Below the pieces are notes generated by a model, which was not told the DNA's origin, did not search any database, and saw nothing but the letters and a program-made list of their open reading frames with translations. The translations under genes were made by a program, and so were the position numbers. A stretch of DNA of 64,000 bases from VFMC01 sp040398525 (GTDB lineage: Bacteria > Actinomycetota > Acidimicrobiia > Acidimicrobiales > Ilumatobacteraceae), in assembly GCA_040398525.1 (NCBI GenBank), contig JBBATY010000018.1:3359-67358 (forward strand). Direction: 5' to 3'. Positions 8,621 through 16,857 of this stretch are shown one piece after another (the first letter of the stretch is position 1; every line of letters starts with the position of its first letter).

Positions 8621-10046
8621 GCAGGAGGGGGCCGATCACCGCTGGCCGACACTCAGGCCGCTCGGTGGGGTGCGGACGGTCACCGGGAGCCGCTTCGTGG
8701 TCGAGGCTGACGGTTCGCGGGTGCTCGTCGACTGCGGCCTGTTCCAGGGGTTGCGCGAGCTACGCGCCCGGAACTGGGTGGACTTCCCGGTGCAACCGTC
8801 GTCGATCGACGCCGTGGTGATCACCCACGCCCACCTCGACCACTGCGGCTACCTGCCCCGCCTGGTCCGCGCCGGATTCCGCGGCCCTGTCCACGTCACC
8901 TACGACACCGGCAAGTTGATGGCGGTCGTGCTGCCCGACAGCGCGCGGCTGCTCGAGGAGGAGGCCCGGTACGCGAATCGGGCGGGCTACTCCAAGCACG
9001 ACCCGGCGCTGCCGCTCTACGACATCGACGATGCGTGGAAGGCGCTCGACCTGTTGCGTCCGGCCAGCTTCGGCGAGATGGTTCGGGTCGCACCGGGCGT
9101 CGACGTGACCTTCGAGGTGGCTGGCCACATCCTCGGGTCGGCGAGCGTGCGCATGCAGGTCCGTGGGTCGGCTCGCGAGTCGGCCGATGTGGTGTTCAGC
9201 GGCGATCTCGGACGCGACCACCATCCGCTGCTGCGACCGCCGGCCGCGATCGGCGACGTCGACTGGGTGCTCGTCGAGTCGACCTATGGCGATCGTTCCC
9301 ACGACGACCACGACCCAGTGGCGGCACTGGCCGATGTCATCGAGCGCACTGTCGACCGCGGCGGTGTGGTGGTCATCCCCGCGTTCGCCGTCGACCGCAC
9401 CGAGGTGCTGCTCTACCACCTTCGCCAACTCGCCGACGAGGGCCGTCTCCCGAACGTGCCGATCGCCGTCGACAGCCCGATGGCGCTCGCAGCGCTCAGC
9501 GTCTATCGCTCGGCGATCGCCGATGGCGCCGATGATGTCCGACCCGAACTGCGCGGCGATGTCGACCTGTTCGATCTGCCGACCCTCGAGGAGATCCACG
9601 ATGCCGAGGGCTCCAAGGCGGTGACCGGGCGCGGCGGCCCTGGCGTGATCATCGCCGGTGCTGGCATGGCGTCGGGTGGGCGAGTGGTGCACCACCTCGC
9701 CCGCTTCCTGCCGGATCCGCGCAACACCGTCGCCCTCGTCGGCTTTCAGGCCGCAGGCACTCGCGGTCGGACACTGCTCGAAGGGGCCAGCTCGGTGAAG
9801 ATCCATGGCCGGTACGTGCCTGTGCGTGCCGAGGTCTGCGACCTCACGGGCTTTTCGGTCCACGCCGACGCCGACGAGCTCGTCGCCTGGTTGGGCACGG
9901 CGACCCGCGAGCCGACCGGCGTGTTCGTGGTGCACGGCGAGGAGGCTGCCTCGCTCGCGCTCCAACGGCGGATCGGTGCCGAGCTGGGCTGGAATGCCGT
10001 CGTACCGGTCGACGGCGAGAAGCTCAGCCTCCGACCGGGCTGGTGA
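8613..10046 (+). CDS. MBL-fold/beta-CASP ribonuclease-like protein (COG1236 type)
   Basis: 477 residues. The metallo-beta-lactamase core shows THAHLDHCGYLP, AGHILGSASVRM and FSGDLGRDHHPLL as zinc ligands. A beta-CASP insertion (VESTYGDR, SPMALAAL, AGAGMASGGR) and the RNA-specificity tail (GFQAAGTRGRTLLEGA, FSVHADADELVAWL, FVVHGEE) follow. This is the domain order of CPSF-73-like enzymes and their bacterial homologues, which cleave RNA. ATG 8613 lies inside the end of the small partner gene (8-bp overlap), so the SNF2 ATPase, small protein and nuclease form one translationally linked operon. Whether it acts on RNA or DNA is not determined by sequence. Any reading that extends it upstream across the N run is an artefact. 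Confidence 0.9.
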   Translation: MAEQEGADHRWPTLRPLGGVRTVTGSRFVVEADGSRVLVDCGLFQGLRELRARNWVDFPVQPSSIDAVVITHAHLDHCGYLPRLVRAGFRGPVHVTYDTGKLMAVVLPDSARLLEEEARYANRAGYSKHDPALPLYDIDDAWKALDLLRPASFGEMVRVAPGVDVTFEVAGHILGSASVRMQVRGSARESADVVFSGDLGRDHHPLLRPPAAIGDVDWVLVESTYGDRSHDDHDPVAALADVIERTVDRGGVVVIPAFAVDRTEVLLYHLRQLADEGRLPNVPIAVDSPMALAALSVYRSAIADGADDVRPELRGDVDLFDLPTLEEIHDAEGSKAVTGRGGPGVIIAGAGMASGGRVVHHLARFLPDPRNTVALVGFQAAGTRGRTLLEGASSVKIHGRYVPVRAEVCDLTGFSVHADADELVAWLGTATREPTGVFVVHGEEAASLALQRRIGAELGWNAVVPVDGEKLSLRPGW

Positions 10047-10064
10047 GCTCGGTAGCCTGACAGC

Positions 10065-11114
10065 GTGGACGTGTCGAACCCACTCGTGTCGAGCCCGGTG
10101 ATCGAGCACTTCCAGCTCGGATTCCAGTGGCCGACGGTCGATCCGTTCCTGTTCTGTGTCCATCACCTCGACCACTACCCGGTCGGAAACGGTCGTTTCG
10201 GGCCAGCGGCTTCGTTGGTCGGCCGCGAGATCGGCCAGGACTTCGCCGGGCTCGACGGGTGGCGGATGTACCACGGCGACACGGTGCCCGGCTTCCCCCA
10301 ACATCCGCACCGAGGGTTCGAGACCATCACGTTCGTCCGGCAAGGGTTCGTCGACCATGCCGATTCCCTCGGTGCTGCCGCGCGGTACGGCAACGGCGAT
10401 GTGCAATGGCTCACTGCCGGCGCGGGGATCGTCCACGCCGAGATGTTCCCCTTGCTCGACACCGAGACACCGAACACCGTCGAGCTGTTCCAGATCTGGC
10501 TGAACCTGCCGCGGGTCGACAAGTTCGCCGAGCCGCACTTCTCGATGCTCTGGGCCGACTCCGTCCCGGCCGTCGAACAGGTCGGCGTCGATGGCTCGAC
10601 CGCCACGGTGACCGTGGTCGCAGGGAAGATCGGAGATGCCGTACCGCCCTCGCCGCCACCGCAGTCGTGGGCGGGCCGGGCCGAGAGCGATGTCGCCGTC
10701 TGGAACGTGCACCTCGAGCCGGGTGCGGCGTGGGACATGCCCGCAGCGACGGGGTCGGGCACGGTCAGGGTGGTCTACTCGCACTCTGGTGGCGAGGTGC
10801 ACCTCGGCGCCGATCGGTTGGTGTCGGGCACGGGCGCGGTCGTCGATTGCAGCGGGCCTGTGCGGGTGTCGAGCCCGTCGGGTGGTGAGTGCCTCGTCCT
10901 GCAGGGTCGTCCGATCGGCGAGCCGGTGGCCCAGTACGGGCCGTTCGTGATGAACGATCGCGCGGGCGTCGAGCAGGCCTTCCGCGACTACCAACTCACC
11001 CACTTCGGGGGCTGGCCGTGGGCGAACGACGATCCCGTGCACGGGGATGAGCCTCAGCGCTTCGCGCGGCGCCCTGATGGCAGCGTGGAGCGCCCGACTG
11101 CCCCACCTGGGTGA
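10065..11114 (+). CDS. Pirin family protein (bicupin)
   Basis: 349-residue pirin. The N-terminal cupin carries the conserved metal-binding signature FPQHPHRGFETIT (His-x-His) and AGAGIVHAEMFP (His-x-Glu). The C-terminal pirin domain contains LQGRPIGEPVAQYGPFVMN. Bacterial pirins are iron-binding; some are quercetin 2,3-dioxygenases and others redox-linked regulators, and the substrate cannot be deduced here. GTG 10065 is preceded by TAGCCT at 10053-10058 with 6 bases between and no Shine-Dalgarno, so the mRNA is probably leaderless. It is longer than the usual ~290 residues, mainly at the C-terminus, where a Pro/Asp-rich tail follows the second cupin. Confidence 0.9.
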   Translation: MDVSNPLVSSPVIEHFQLGFQWPTVDPFLFCVHHLDHYPVGNGRFGPAASLVGREIGQDFAGLDGWRMYHGDTVPGFPQHPHRGFETITFVRQGFVDHADSLGAAARYGNGDVQWLTAGAGIVHAEMFPLLDTETPNTVELFQIWLNLPRVDKFAEPHFSMLWADSVPAVEQVGVDGSTATVTVVAGKIGDAVPPSPPPQSWAGRAESDVAVWNVHLEPGAAWDMPAATGSGTVRVVYSHSGGEVHLGADRLVSGTGAVVDCSGPVRVSSPSGGECLVLQGRPIGEPVAQYGPFVMNDRAGVEQAFRDYQLTHFGGWPWANDDPVHGDEPQRFARRPDGSVERPTAPPG

Positions 11115-11130
11115 CGGCCACGATCTCGTC

Positions 11131-11156
11131 GGAACAATTCGCGGTGTTCGTGCGTG
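11131..11156 (+). promoter_or_regulatory. Candidate ECF-type promoter, probably autoregulatory
   Basis: GGAAC at 11131-11135, 18 bases, then GTG at 11154-11156 resembles the GGAAC-N18-GTT promoters of actinobacterial ECF sigma factors. The expected transcription start is about 11162-11166, at the GTG start of the sigma gene. This suggests autoregulation and a leaderless mRNA. The match is by eye and the last base deviates. Confidence 0.4.
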
Positions 11157-11165
11157 TGAAGGGGT

Positions 11166-11645
11166 GTGAACACTGCAGTGGCTGGCGCGCTCCCATCGCC
11201 GCAACCGACCTGGACCGGTACCGAGGCTGTCTACACCGCCGCGTATCGAGAGCTGCTGCGCGTCGCGTACGTGCTGACGGGTTCAGGAGCGGCGGCCGAG
11301 GACGTCGTGCAGGACGTCTTCTGTCGGGTGGGCCCGCGCATCGCCGAGCTCGAGAACCCGGTGGCGTATCTGCGCGTCGCGGTGGTCAACCAGTGCCGGT
11401 CGATCCACCGACGGGTGGTCCGTGCGCCGCGGCTGGAGGCGCCCGAACCGTTCCTCGACGGTCGACTCATCGAACTGCAGGACGCGCTGCGTTCACTGAG
11501 TGGGCGGCAACGGACGGCCATCGTCATGCGCTACCTCTGCGACCTCCCCGATCGCGAGATCGCCGACCTGATCGGCTGCCGTGAGGCGACCGTGCGCACC
11601 CTGATCCACCGAGGCCTGGCCGAGCTCCGTGCCGTGATCTCGTGA
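11166..11645 (+). CDS. RNA polymerase ECF sigma-70 factor
   Basis: 159 residues containing only sigma regions 2 and 4. Region 2 spans ~20-75 (YRELLRVAYVLTGSGAAAED, then VQDVFCRV and PVAYLRVAVVNQCRS). Region 4 spans ~105-155 (LRSLSGRQRTAIVMRYLCDL, then DREIADLIGCREATVRTLIHRG) and contains the -35-binding helix-turn-helix. It is short for the family and close to actinobacterial SigE-like subgroups. The downstream gene encodes a membrane protein with a short cytoplasmic N-terminus, a plausible anti-sigma partner. The GTG start sits where transcription from the GGAAC/GTG promoter should begin. Confidence 0.9.
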   Translation: MNTAVAGALPSPQPTWTGTEAVYTAAYRELLRVAYVLTGSGAAAEDVVQDVFCRVGPRIAELENPVAYLRVAVVNQCRSIHRRVVRAPRLEAPEPFLDGRLIELQDALRSLSGRQRTAIVMRYLCDLPDREIADLIGCREATVRTLIHRGLAELRAVIS

Positions 11646-11655
11646 GGAGGTACTG

Positions 11656-12240
11656 ATGAGCAGCGACGACCCCACCGAACCGAGCGCCGACTTCGAGCAG
11701 CTGCTGCGCGACCGCTTGCGCGACCTGGCCGACCACGCGCCGACGGCGGTTCCGCCCATCACTGGGCTGACACCGCCCTCTCCGGGGATGGGTCTTCGCG
11801 CAGGCCGCTCGTTGCGGAGCCCCTGGCTCGCCGTGGTCGCCGGCACAGCATTGGCCGGAGCTGGCGTGTCGGTGTTCATCGTTTCCGGACGCGACGGCCG
11901 AGCCCCGGTCGACACGGTGGTGCCGGTCGACGGTGTGGACCCTGGCTCGAGCATCGCACCGTCGACTGCGCCGGCGCTCACCACGGTGCCGGCGACGTCG
12001 GAGCCCTCGTCGGCGACCACGACAGCGCCCTCCACCTCGACGCCGGCTCCGACATCGCCAACGACGACTCGGCCAGTGTCGACCACCCCTCCGCCGACGG
12101 TCACTGCGGCGCCCAGCACGGCAGCGCCGCCGACGAGCCCTCCGGTGACGAGCCCTCCGGTGACGAGTCCTCCGGTGACGAGCCCTCCGCCGACAGGGTC
12201 GGTGCCGCCTGTGCCGACCATTGTGCCGCCGTCGCCGTAG
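11656..12240 (+). CDS. Single-pass membrane protein with Pro/Thr-rich tail, candidate anti-sigma partner
   Basis: 194 residues: a ~53-residue cytoplasmic N-terminus starting with an acidic helix (FEQLLRDRLRDLADHAP), one transmembrane segment at ~56-74, and a ~115-residue Pro/Thr/Ser-rich external tail that probably crosses the cell wall. AGGAGG sits just before ATG 11656, the strongest ribosome binding site in this part of the window. The gene begins 10 bases after the ECF sigma stop, the usual place of an anti-sigma gene. It lacks the His-x3-Cys-x2-Cys zinc motif of ZAS anti-sigmas, so the role rests on position and topology. The tail contains a fourfold 15-bp repeat. Confidence 0.75.
   Translation: MSSDDPTEPSADFEQLLRDRLRDLADHAPTAVPPITGLTPPSPGMGLRAGRSLRSPWLAVVAGTALAGAGVSVFIVSGRDGRAPVDTVVPVDGVDPGSSIAPSTAPALTTVPATSEPSSATTTAPSTSTPAPTSPTTTRPVSTTPPPTVTAAPSTAAPPTSPPVTSPPVTSPPVTSPPPTGSVPPVPTIVPPSP
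12132..12191 (+). repeat. Four 15-bp tandem repeats encoding TSPPV units
   Basis: Unit GACGAGCCCTCCGGT occurs at 12132-12146, 12147-12161, 12162-12176 (one C to T change) and 12177-12191 (last two bases changed). Being a multiple of three, unit gain or loss changes tail length by five residues without a frameshift, so the tail length may vary between strains. Confidence 0.9.
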
Positions 12241-12246
12241 CGAGGG

Positions 12247-13830
12247 TCAGCCGACCTCGTTGAGCGGGAGCAGCGTCAGTTCCGGCTCGTCGCTCAACAA
12301 CCGCTGGAGGCGGTACTTGTTCTCGAACAGGGCCACGGTGGCCCCGTCGCTACCGCGGGTGAGGATGCGGATCCCCCCGATCTCGCGCAACCGCCCCGCG
12401 CTGGGGGCGTCGGTGGCGCGGATTGCCTGGTACGGGGAACCGGTCAGCTCGATCGGCGCGTTGAACTCGCTGGCGAGCCGATGGGCGAACACCTCGAACT
12501 GCAGTTGGCCGACGGCGGCGAGCACGAGTGACGAGTCGCCCAGGTCGGGGTCGCGGAGCACCTGGACCACGCCCTCTTCCTCGAGCACCTCGAGGCCGCG
12601 CTTGAACTGCTTGGACCGACCGGTGTCGAGCGGGCGTGCCCCGGTGAACAACTCGGGCGCGAACGACGGCAGACCGGGGAAGTGGACCGGCGTCCCCTCA
12701 TGGAGCGTGTCGCCGATGCGCAGGTCGGTGGCGTTGACCAGGCCGACGACGTCGCCCGGGAAGGCCTCCTCGACGGTGCTGCGCTCGGCGCCGAACACCG
12801 TCGACGCGTACTTGGTGGCGAACGGCCGACCGGTGCGGGCGATGGTGAGGGTCATGCCTCGCTCGAACCGGCCACTGCAGATGCGGGCGAATGCCAGGCG
12901 GTCGCGGTGGGCCTTGTCCATGTTGGCCTGCACCTTGAACACGAAGGCGCTGCAGCCCTCGTCGAGAGGGCGCCCGTTGCCGTCGATGTCGAGGCGCGGT
13001 GACGGCGAGGGGACGAGCTCGACGACGGCGTCGAGCAGGTGGCGGACGCCGAAGTCGGTGAGTGCCGAGCCGGCGAAGACAGGTGTCGACGATCCGGCGA
13101 GGAAGCTCGGGATGTCGCAGTCCGCTCCGACGGCCTCGAGCAGCTCGCAGCCGTCGAGCGCCTTGCGCCAGGCCGACCCGGAGAGAGCCGCTGCCTGGTC
13201 GAAGTCGAGGAGCTCTTCAGGAGCGAGGGTCGCGCCGCGTGCGGTGCGGGTGAACCGACTGACCACCTGACGGCGGCGGTCGATCACGCCCACGAACTCG
13301 TCGCCGTCGCCGATGGGCCAGGTCACGGGGGTCGGCCGCAGCCCGATCTGGGTCTCGATCTCGTCGAGCAGCTCGAGCGGGTCGCGGCTCGGACGGTCGA
13401 GTTTGTTGAGGAAGGTCAGCACGGGCAGGCGACGCGAGCGGCAGACCTCGAACAGCTTGAGCGTCTGTGGTTCGATGCCCTTGGCAGCGTCGAGCACCAT
13501 CACCACGGCGTCGACGGCTGCGAGGACGCGGTAGGTGTCTTCGCTGAAGTCGCGGTGGCCGGGTGTGTCGAGCAGGTTGATGACATGGTCGCGGTAGGTG
13601 AACTGCATGGCCGCAGACGTGATCGAGATCCCGCGGGTCTGCTCGAGCTCCATCCAGTCGCTCGTCGCTGCCTTCCCGCCGGCCTTGGCCTTCACCGAGC
13701 CGGCGCTCACCACGGCACCGGCATTGAGCAGGAACTTCTCGGTGAGGGTGGTCTTGCCTGCGTCGGGATGGCTGATGATGGCGAACGTGCGACGACGCGC
13801 CGCTTCAGCCAAGACTTCGGGGGATCTCAC
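12247..13830 (-). CDS. prfC: Peptide chain release factor 3
   Basis: 527-residue translational GTPase that removes RF1/RF2 from the ribosome after termination. G-motifs are complete: SHPDAGKTTLTEKFL (G1), RGISITS (G2), LLDTPGHRDFSEDTYR (G3), LNKLDRPSRDPLEL (G4) and FAGSALTDFGV (G5-region). The later domains carry AFVFKVQANMD and VGQLQFEVFAHRL, as in other RF3 proteins. The length matches the family. GTG 13828-13830 is preceded on the minus strand by TAGGCT (13844-13839) with 8 bases between, so a leaderless mRNA is likely. Its 3' end is only 6 bp from the convergent membrane-protein gene. Confidence 0.97.
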   Translation of the reverse strand: MRSPEVLAEAARRRTFAIISHPDAGKTTLTEKFLLNAGAVVSAGSVKAKAGGKAATSDWMELEQTRGISITSAAMQFTYRDHVINLLDTPGHRDFSEDTYRVLAAVDAVVMVLDAAKGIEPQTLKLFEVCRSRRLPVLTFLNKLDRPSRDPLELLDEIETQIGLRPTPVTWPIGDGDEFVGVIDRRRQVVSRFTRTARGATLAPEELLDFDQAAALSGSAWRKALDGCELLEAVGADCDIPSFLAGSSTPVFAGSALTDFGVRHLLDAVVELVPSPSPRLDIDGNGRPLDEGCSAFVFKVQANMDKAHRDRLAFARICSGRFERGMTLTIARTGRPFATKYASTVFGAERSTVEEAFPGDVVGLVNATDLRIGDTLHEGTPVHFPGLPSFAPELFTGARPLDTGRSKQFKRGLEVLEEEGVVQVLRDPDLGDSSLVLAAVGQLQFEVFAHRLASEFNAPIELTGSPYQAIRATDAPSAGRLREIGGIRILTRGSDGATVALFENKYRLQRLLSDEPELTLLPLNEVG

Positions 13831-13857
13831 GACGGACCAGCCTACCGAGGCGGTCGG

Positions 13858-15807
13858 TCAGCTCCCGGAGGGTCTGCAGGTCGGATCGGCTGGAGCCTGC
13901 GCTCCCGGCGAGGCGGCCGGCGCGTCGACGACCGGGCTCGACGAGACGACGTAGACGCCGTCGATCAGCTCAGTTCGCTCGACGACGGCTGCCAGCAGCG
14001 CGTCGAGGTCCGCGGGAGCCTGCTCGGCGAGAACAGACACCAACAGGCCGGTGACGATCGGCGCTGCGTATGAGCTGCCGCTGCGCCAGACCGTCCCGGC
14101 AGCACACCCGGCCATGGGGACTGCGGTGCCCGGGGCAGCAAAGGTGACGGCGCGGCCCTGGTTCGAGAACGAGGCTGGAGCACCGTTGCGATCGAGCGCG
14201 CCGACCGTGAGGACGTGGCGTCGATCGGCGCCGAGCGAGGCCGGCCACGCCGGCGTCAGCAGCAGGTTCCGCCCGTCGTTCCCGGCACCGGTGACGATTG
14301 CCACCCCTGCGGCCCCGGCTCGGTCGATCGCTGCCTCGAGCACGTGCATCTGCTCTCGTCCGACCCCGGGTTGGGTGACGAGCGACAGGTTGACGACGTC
14401 GGCGCCGTTGGCGACCGCGTAGTCGACGGCGGCGGCCACGGACGACATGGTGATGACTCCGGTGGGGCGCATCACCTTCAGCGGCATGATCGTGGCGCCG
14501 GATGCCACGCCCACGACCCCCGAACCGTTCCGGGCTGCGGCGATGATCGAGGTGACCTCGGTGCCATGGTCGCCGAACGGGTCGTCGGGCTCAGGCTCCG
14601 GGTCGGCATCATCGGCACCGAAGTCCCACCCGTCGCAGTCGTCGGCGTAGCCATTGCCGTCGTCGTCGAGCCCGTTGTCGCACTGCTCGTCGTCGTTGCG
14701 CCACCAGGCGCCGGCGAGCTCGCTCGACGATGCGTCGAAGCCGGTGTCGATCACCGCCACGACCGGACGGCGCCCGCCTGCGGGCAGGGGGGTCGGAGTC
14801 GGTTGTGGCGCGGTCCGGCCGCTCGGGCTCGTCGTCCCGGGAAGCGCTGCCAGCCCCAGCAGGACATCGTCGCCGACGGTGAGCACACCTGGCTGGGTGG
14901 CGAGGTCGTCGAGCTCCTCGGTCGACGCGACTGCCAAGAGGCCTGGCGCGAGCCGAGTGACCTCGACCACATCGGGCAGTGCGAGCAGTGACGCCACCAG
15001 ATCTGCTTCGGCGACCTCGGCGACCGGAGGAGTCGTCGGCTCCTGCGGCGTGGCCGCTGGTGGCTCGACGAGTCGGCCATCGACCTGGATGTAGCGTGCC
15101 ATTGGCTCGCCGATCACGCCATCGGTGTCGACGACGACGATCGGCGACGTGACGCTGGCTGCGCCAAGGGCGCGCAACGCGGCGGCTTCCTCCCTGTTCG
15201 GGACCGCGAGCTCGAGCGATTCGTCGGGCACATCGACAGTGCTGATTGTTCCGTCGGCGCGCTCGAGCCGGGTCGAGCCCGGTCGGGTCGACACCCGCTC
15301 CGGCTGCGCGGCGGACTCGGGGATGTCGGCGCGCGCGGCGGCGCCGGGAACGGCGGCGGTCACCACCATGTGGTGGTAGTCGTCACCCCAGTCGACCCGA
15401 CTCGGGCCGCGTCGGGGCAGACCTGTCGACATCGGTGATGCGGGCGTGGCCGGTGCGCCGACAGGGGTGTGCACGACGGCCGTGTCGCCACCGGTGAGCG
15501 TGGTGATGAGGTCGGGTTGGACGAAGCTGAGGCCACCGATGATCGCTGCGATGACGGCCACTGCGACGACGGACTCGCGCGACAGGTCCGACGACTTCTT
15601 CGTGTCGGCCGCAGGGGCGCGGCGCACGACGACCGGCCGCGGTGGCGGGTCGGGCGCGGCCAGGCTGCGCACCACGTTCTCGCGGAGCGGTCGACGCTCG
15701 GGAAGGCTCCCCGGGGCATCGACGATCTCGGGGAGGTCGGGTGCATCCGATGGTGCCTCCCTGGGCTCGAAGTTCGTCGATTCGCTCTCGTCCACCCCCA
15801 CCCTCAC
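13858..15807 (-). CDS. Membrane-anchored subtilisin-like serine protease (S8)
   Basis: About 649 residues. A cytoplasmic N-terminus of ~78 residues, a single transmembrane anchor at ~79-96, and a long pro-region lead to the peptidase S8 domain (~345-620). Catalytic residues: Asp354 in AVIDTGFD, His414 in FGDHGTEV and Ser579 in GSSYAAP (the usual GTS is GSS here). Asn510 in GAGNDG forms the oxyanion hole. A calcium-binding-like loop NGLDDDGNGYADD lies between Asp and His, flanked by Cys376 and Cys391 that could form a disulfide. Topology puts the protease outside the membrane. The start is uncertain: GTG 15805-15807 has GGAGA immediately upstream, and further in-frame GTG codons follow. It is not organised like a mycosin with type VII secretion genes. 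Confidence 0.88.
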   Translation of the reverse strand: MRVGVDESESTNFEPREAPSDAPDLPEIVDAPGSLPERRPLRENVVRSLAAPDPPPRPVVVRRAPAADTKKSSDLSRESVVAVAVIAAIIGGLSFVQPDLITTLTGGDTAVVHTPVGAPATPASPMSTGLPRRGPSRVDWGDDYHHMVVTAAVPGAAARADIPESAAQPERVSTRPGSTRLERADGTISTVDVPDESLELAVPNREEAAALRALGAASVTSPIVVVDTDGVIGEPMARYIQVDGRLVEPPAATPQEPTTPPVAEVAEADLVASLLALPDVVEVTRLAPGLLAVASTEELDDLATQPGVLTVGDDVLLGLAALPGTTSPSGRTAPQPTPTPLPAGGRRPVVAVIDTGFDASSSELAGAWWRNDDEQCDNGLDDDGNGYADDCDGWDFGADDADPEPEPDDPFGDHGTEVTSIIAAARNGSGVVGVASGATIMPLKVMRPTGVITMSSVAAAVDYAVANGADVVNLSLVTQPGVGREQMHVLEAAIDRAGAAGVAIVTGAGNDGRNLLLTPAWPASLGADRRHVLTVGALDRNGAPASFSNQGRAVTFAAPGTAVPMAGCAAGTVWRSGSSYAAPIVTGLLVSVLAEQAPADLDALLAAVVERTELIDGVYVVSSSPVVDAPAASPGAQAPADPTCRPSGS

Positions 15808-15987
15808 TCTCCGTGGCGACCAGGTACGTCGAAGACGGTCCCACTGACAGTTCCTTGATGCAGCGTTGACAGTGGTGGACTTCGGGGGAGGGCGATCACC
15901 CGTTGGTATGCCAGAGCCGACATCCCCGCAGCGAGTTCCGTTTCCCCGGGGGACCCCGACCCGTCAGGTCCTTGGGCCGCGGCTTGC

Positions 15988-15993
15988 TACGGT
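15988..15993 (+). promoter_or_regulatory. -10 box of leaderless LLM oxidoreductase gene
   Basis: TACGGT followed by 6 bases and GTG 16000; no Shine-Dalgarno is present. The remainder of the 192-bp gap 15808-15999 contains only a GC-rich hairpin-prone stretch around 15945-15975 and no gene. Confidence 0.5.
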
Positions 15994-15999
15994 CCCGGT

Positions 16000-16857
16000 G
16001 TGGACATCGGACTCGTCATCTTCCCGACCGACCGTGGGATCCAACCGGTCGAGCTCGCCCGCGAGGCGGAGGCACGTGGCTTCCGGTCGCTGTGGTTCCC
16101 CGAGCACTCGCACATCCCGGTGTCGAGGCGTACCCCCTGGGGCGGCCGTGAGGGGGCGCCGCCGCTGCCCGAGGAGTACTGGCGGACCCACGACCAGTTC
16201 CTCGCGCTCGCCGCGTGCGCTGCCGTCACCACGACGATCAAGCTGGCCACGGGCATCACCCTGGTGGCCCAGCGCGACCCGCTGTGGCTCGCGAAGGAGG
16301 TCGCCACGCTCGACCACCTCTCCAACGGCAGGGTGATGTTCGGTGTGGGGTATGGCTGGAACCACGAGGAGATGGAGCACCACGGAGTCGACATCGCTCG
16401 GCGGCGCAAGGTGGTCCGCGAGAAGATCCTGGCCTGCAAGGCGTTGTGGACCGAGGAGGAAGCGAGCTTCGACGGCGAGTACGTGCGCTTCGAGGCATCG
16501 TGGGCGTGGCCCAAGCCGGTTCAGTTCCCACATCCGCCGATCGTCGTCGGTGCGTCACCGACCGATCTGCACTTCCGGCACATCTGCGAGTACGGCGATG
16601 CGTGGATGCCCATCGAGGGGCGTTGGCCGGTCGCTGCCGAATGGCGTCGCCTCCAGCAGTTCGCCACGGACCAGGGTCGTGACCCGTCGACCCTGCAGCT
16701 CGGGGTGTTCGGTCCGAAGGCGACGAGCGAGCACCTCGCTCAACTGCGCGACGACGGTGCCGCGTTCGTGGCCCTGGGACTACCGCCGCTCGACCGCGAC
16801 GCGGCCTTGGCCGCGCTCGACCGCTACGCCCCGCTCGTCGCCGAGTTCAACACCTGA
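16000..16857 (+). CDS. LLM-class F420-dependent oxidoreductase
   Basis: 285-residue luciferase-like monooxygenase-fold protein. Family marks include MDIGLVIFPTDRGIQP with LAREAEARGFRSLWFPEHSH at the start, then IKLATGITLVAQRDPLWLAKEVATLDHLSNGR, split here by function: the cofactor-binding strands, and GVGYGWNHEEMEHHGVD, the substrate loop. The WPKPVQ-PHPPIVVGA segment is typical of actinobacterial members (Rv-type TIGR03619-like) that use F420H2 rather than FMNH2. The substrate is unknown. The leaderless signature TACGGT supports GTG 16000. The gene ends at base 16857 and the convergent Rieske gene ends at 16858, with no base between. Confidence 0.88.
   Translation: MDIGLVIFPTDRGIQPVELAREAEARGFRSLWFPEHSHIPVSRRTPWGGREGAPPLPEEYWRTHDQFLALAACAAVTTTIKLATGITLVAQRDPLWLAKEVATLDHLSNGRVMFGVGYGWNHEEMEHHGVDIARRRKVVREKILACKALWTEEEASFDGEYVRFEASWAWPKPVQFPHPPIVVGASPTDLHFRHICEYGDAWMPIEGRWPVAAEWRRLQQFATDQGRDPSTLQLGVFGPKATSEHLAQLRDDGAAFVALGLPPLDRDAALAALDRYAPLVAEFNT

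Noticed and set aside
8175..10046. A single 623-residue frame running from the SNF2 stop across the N run into the nuclease
   Set aside because: It only exists because 100 Ns keep the frame open. The true nuclease starts at ATG 8613 and the small gene ends at 8620 in another frame.
12132..12191. Short direct repeats as a CRISPR-like array
   Set aside because: Repeats are contiguous 15-mers without spacers, in frame within a Pro/Thr-rich protein tail.
13858..15807. Mycosin of a type VII secretion system
   Set aside because: No EccC, EccD or WXG100 genes are present, and the anchor is N-terminal rather than C-terminal.
15866..16336. Plus-strand frame overlapping the LLM oxidoreductase start
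   Set aside because: Arg/Ser/Pro-rich shadow in another frame of the oxidoreductase gene.
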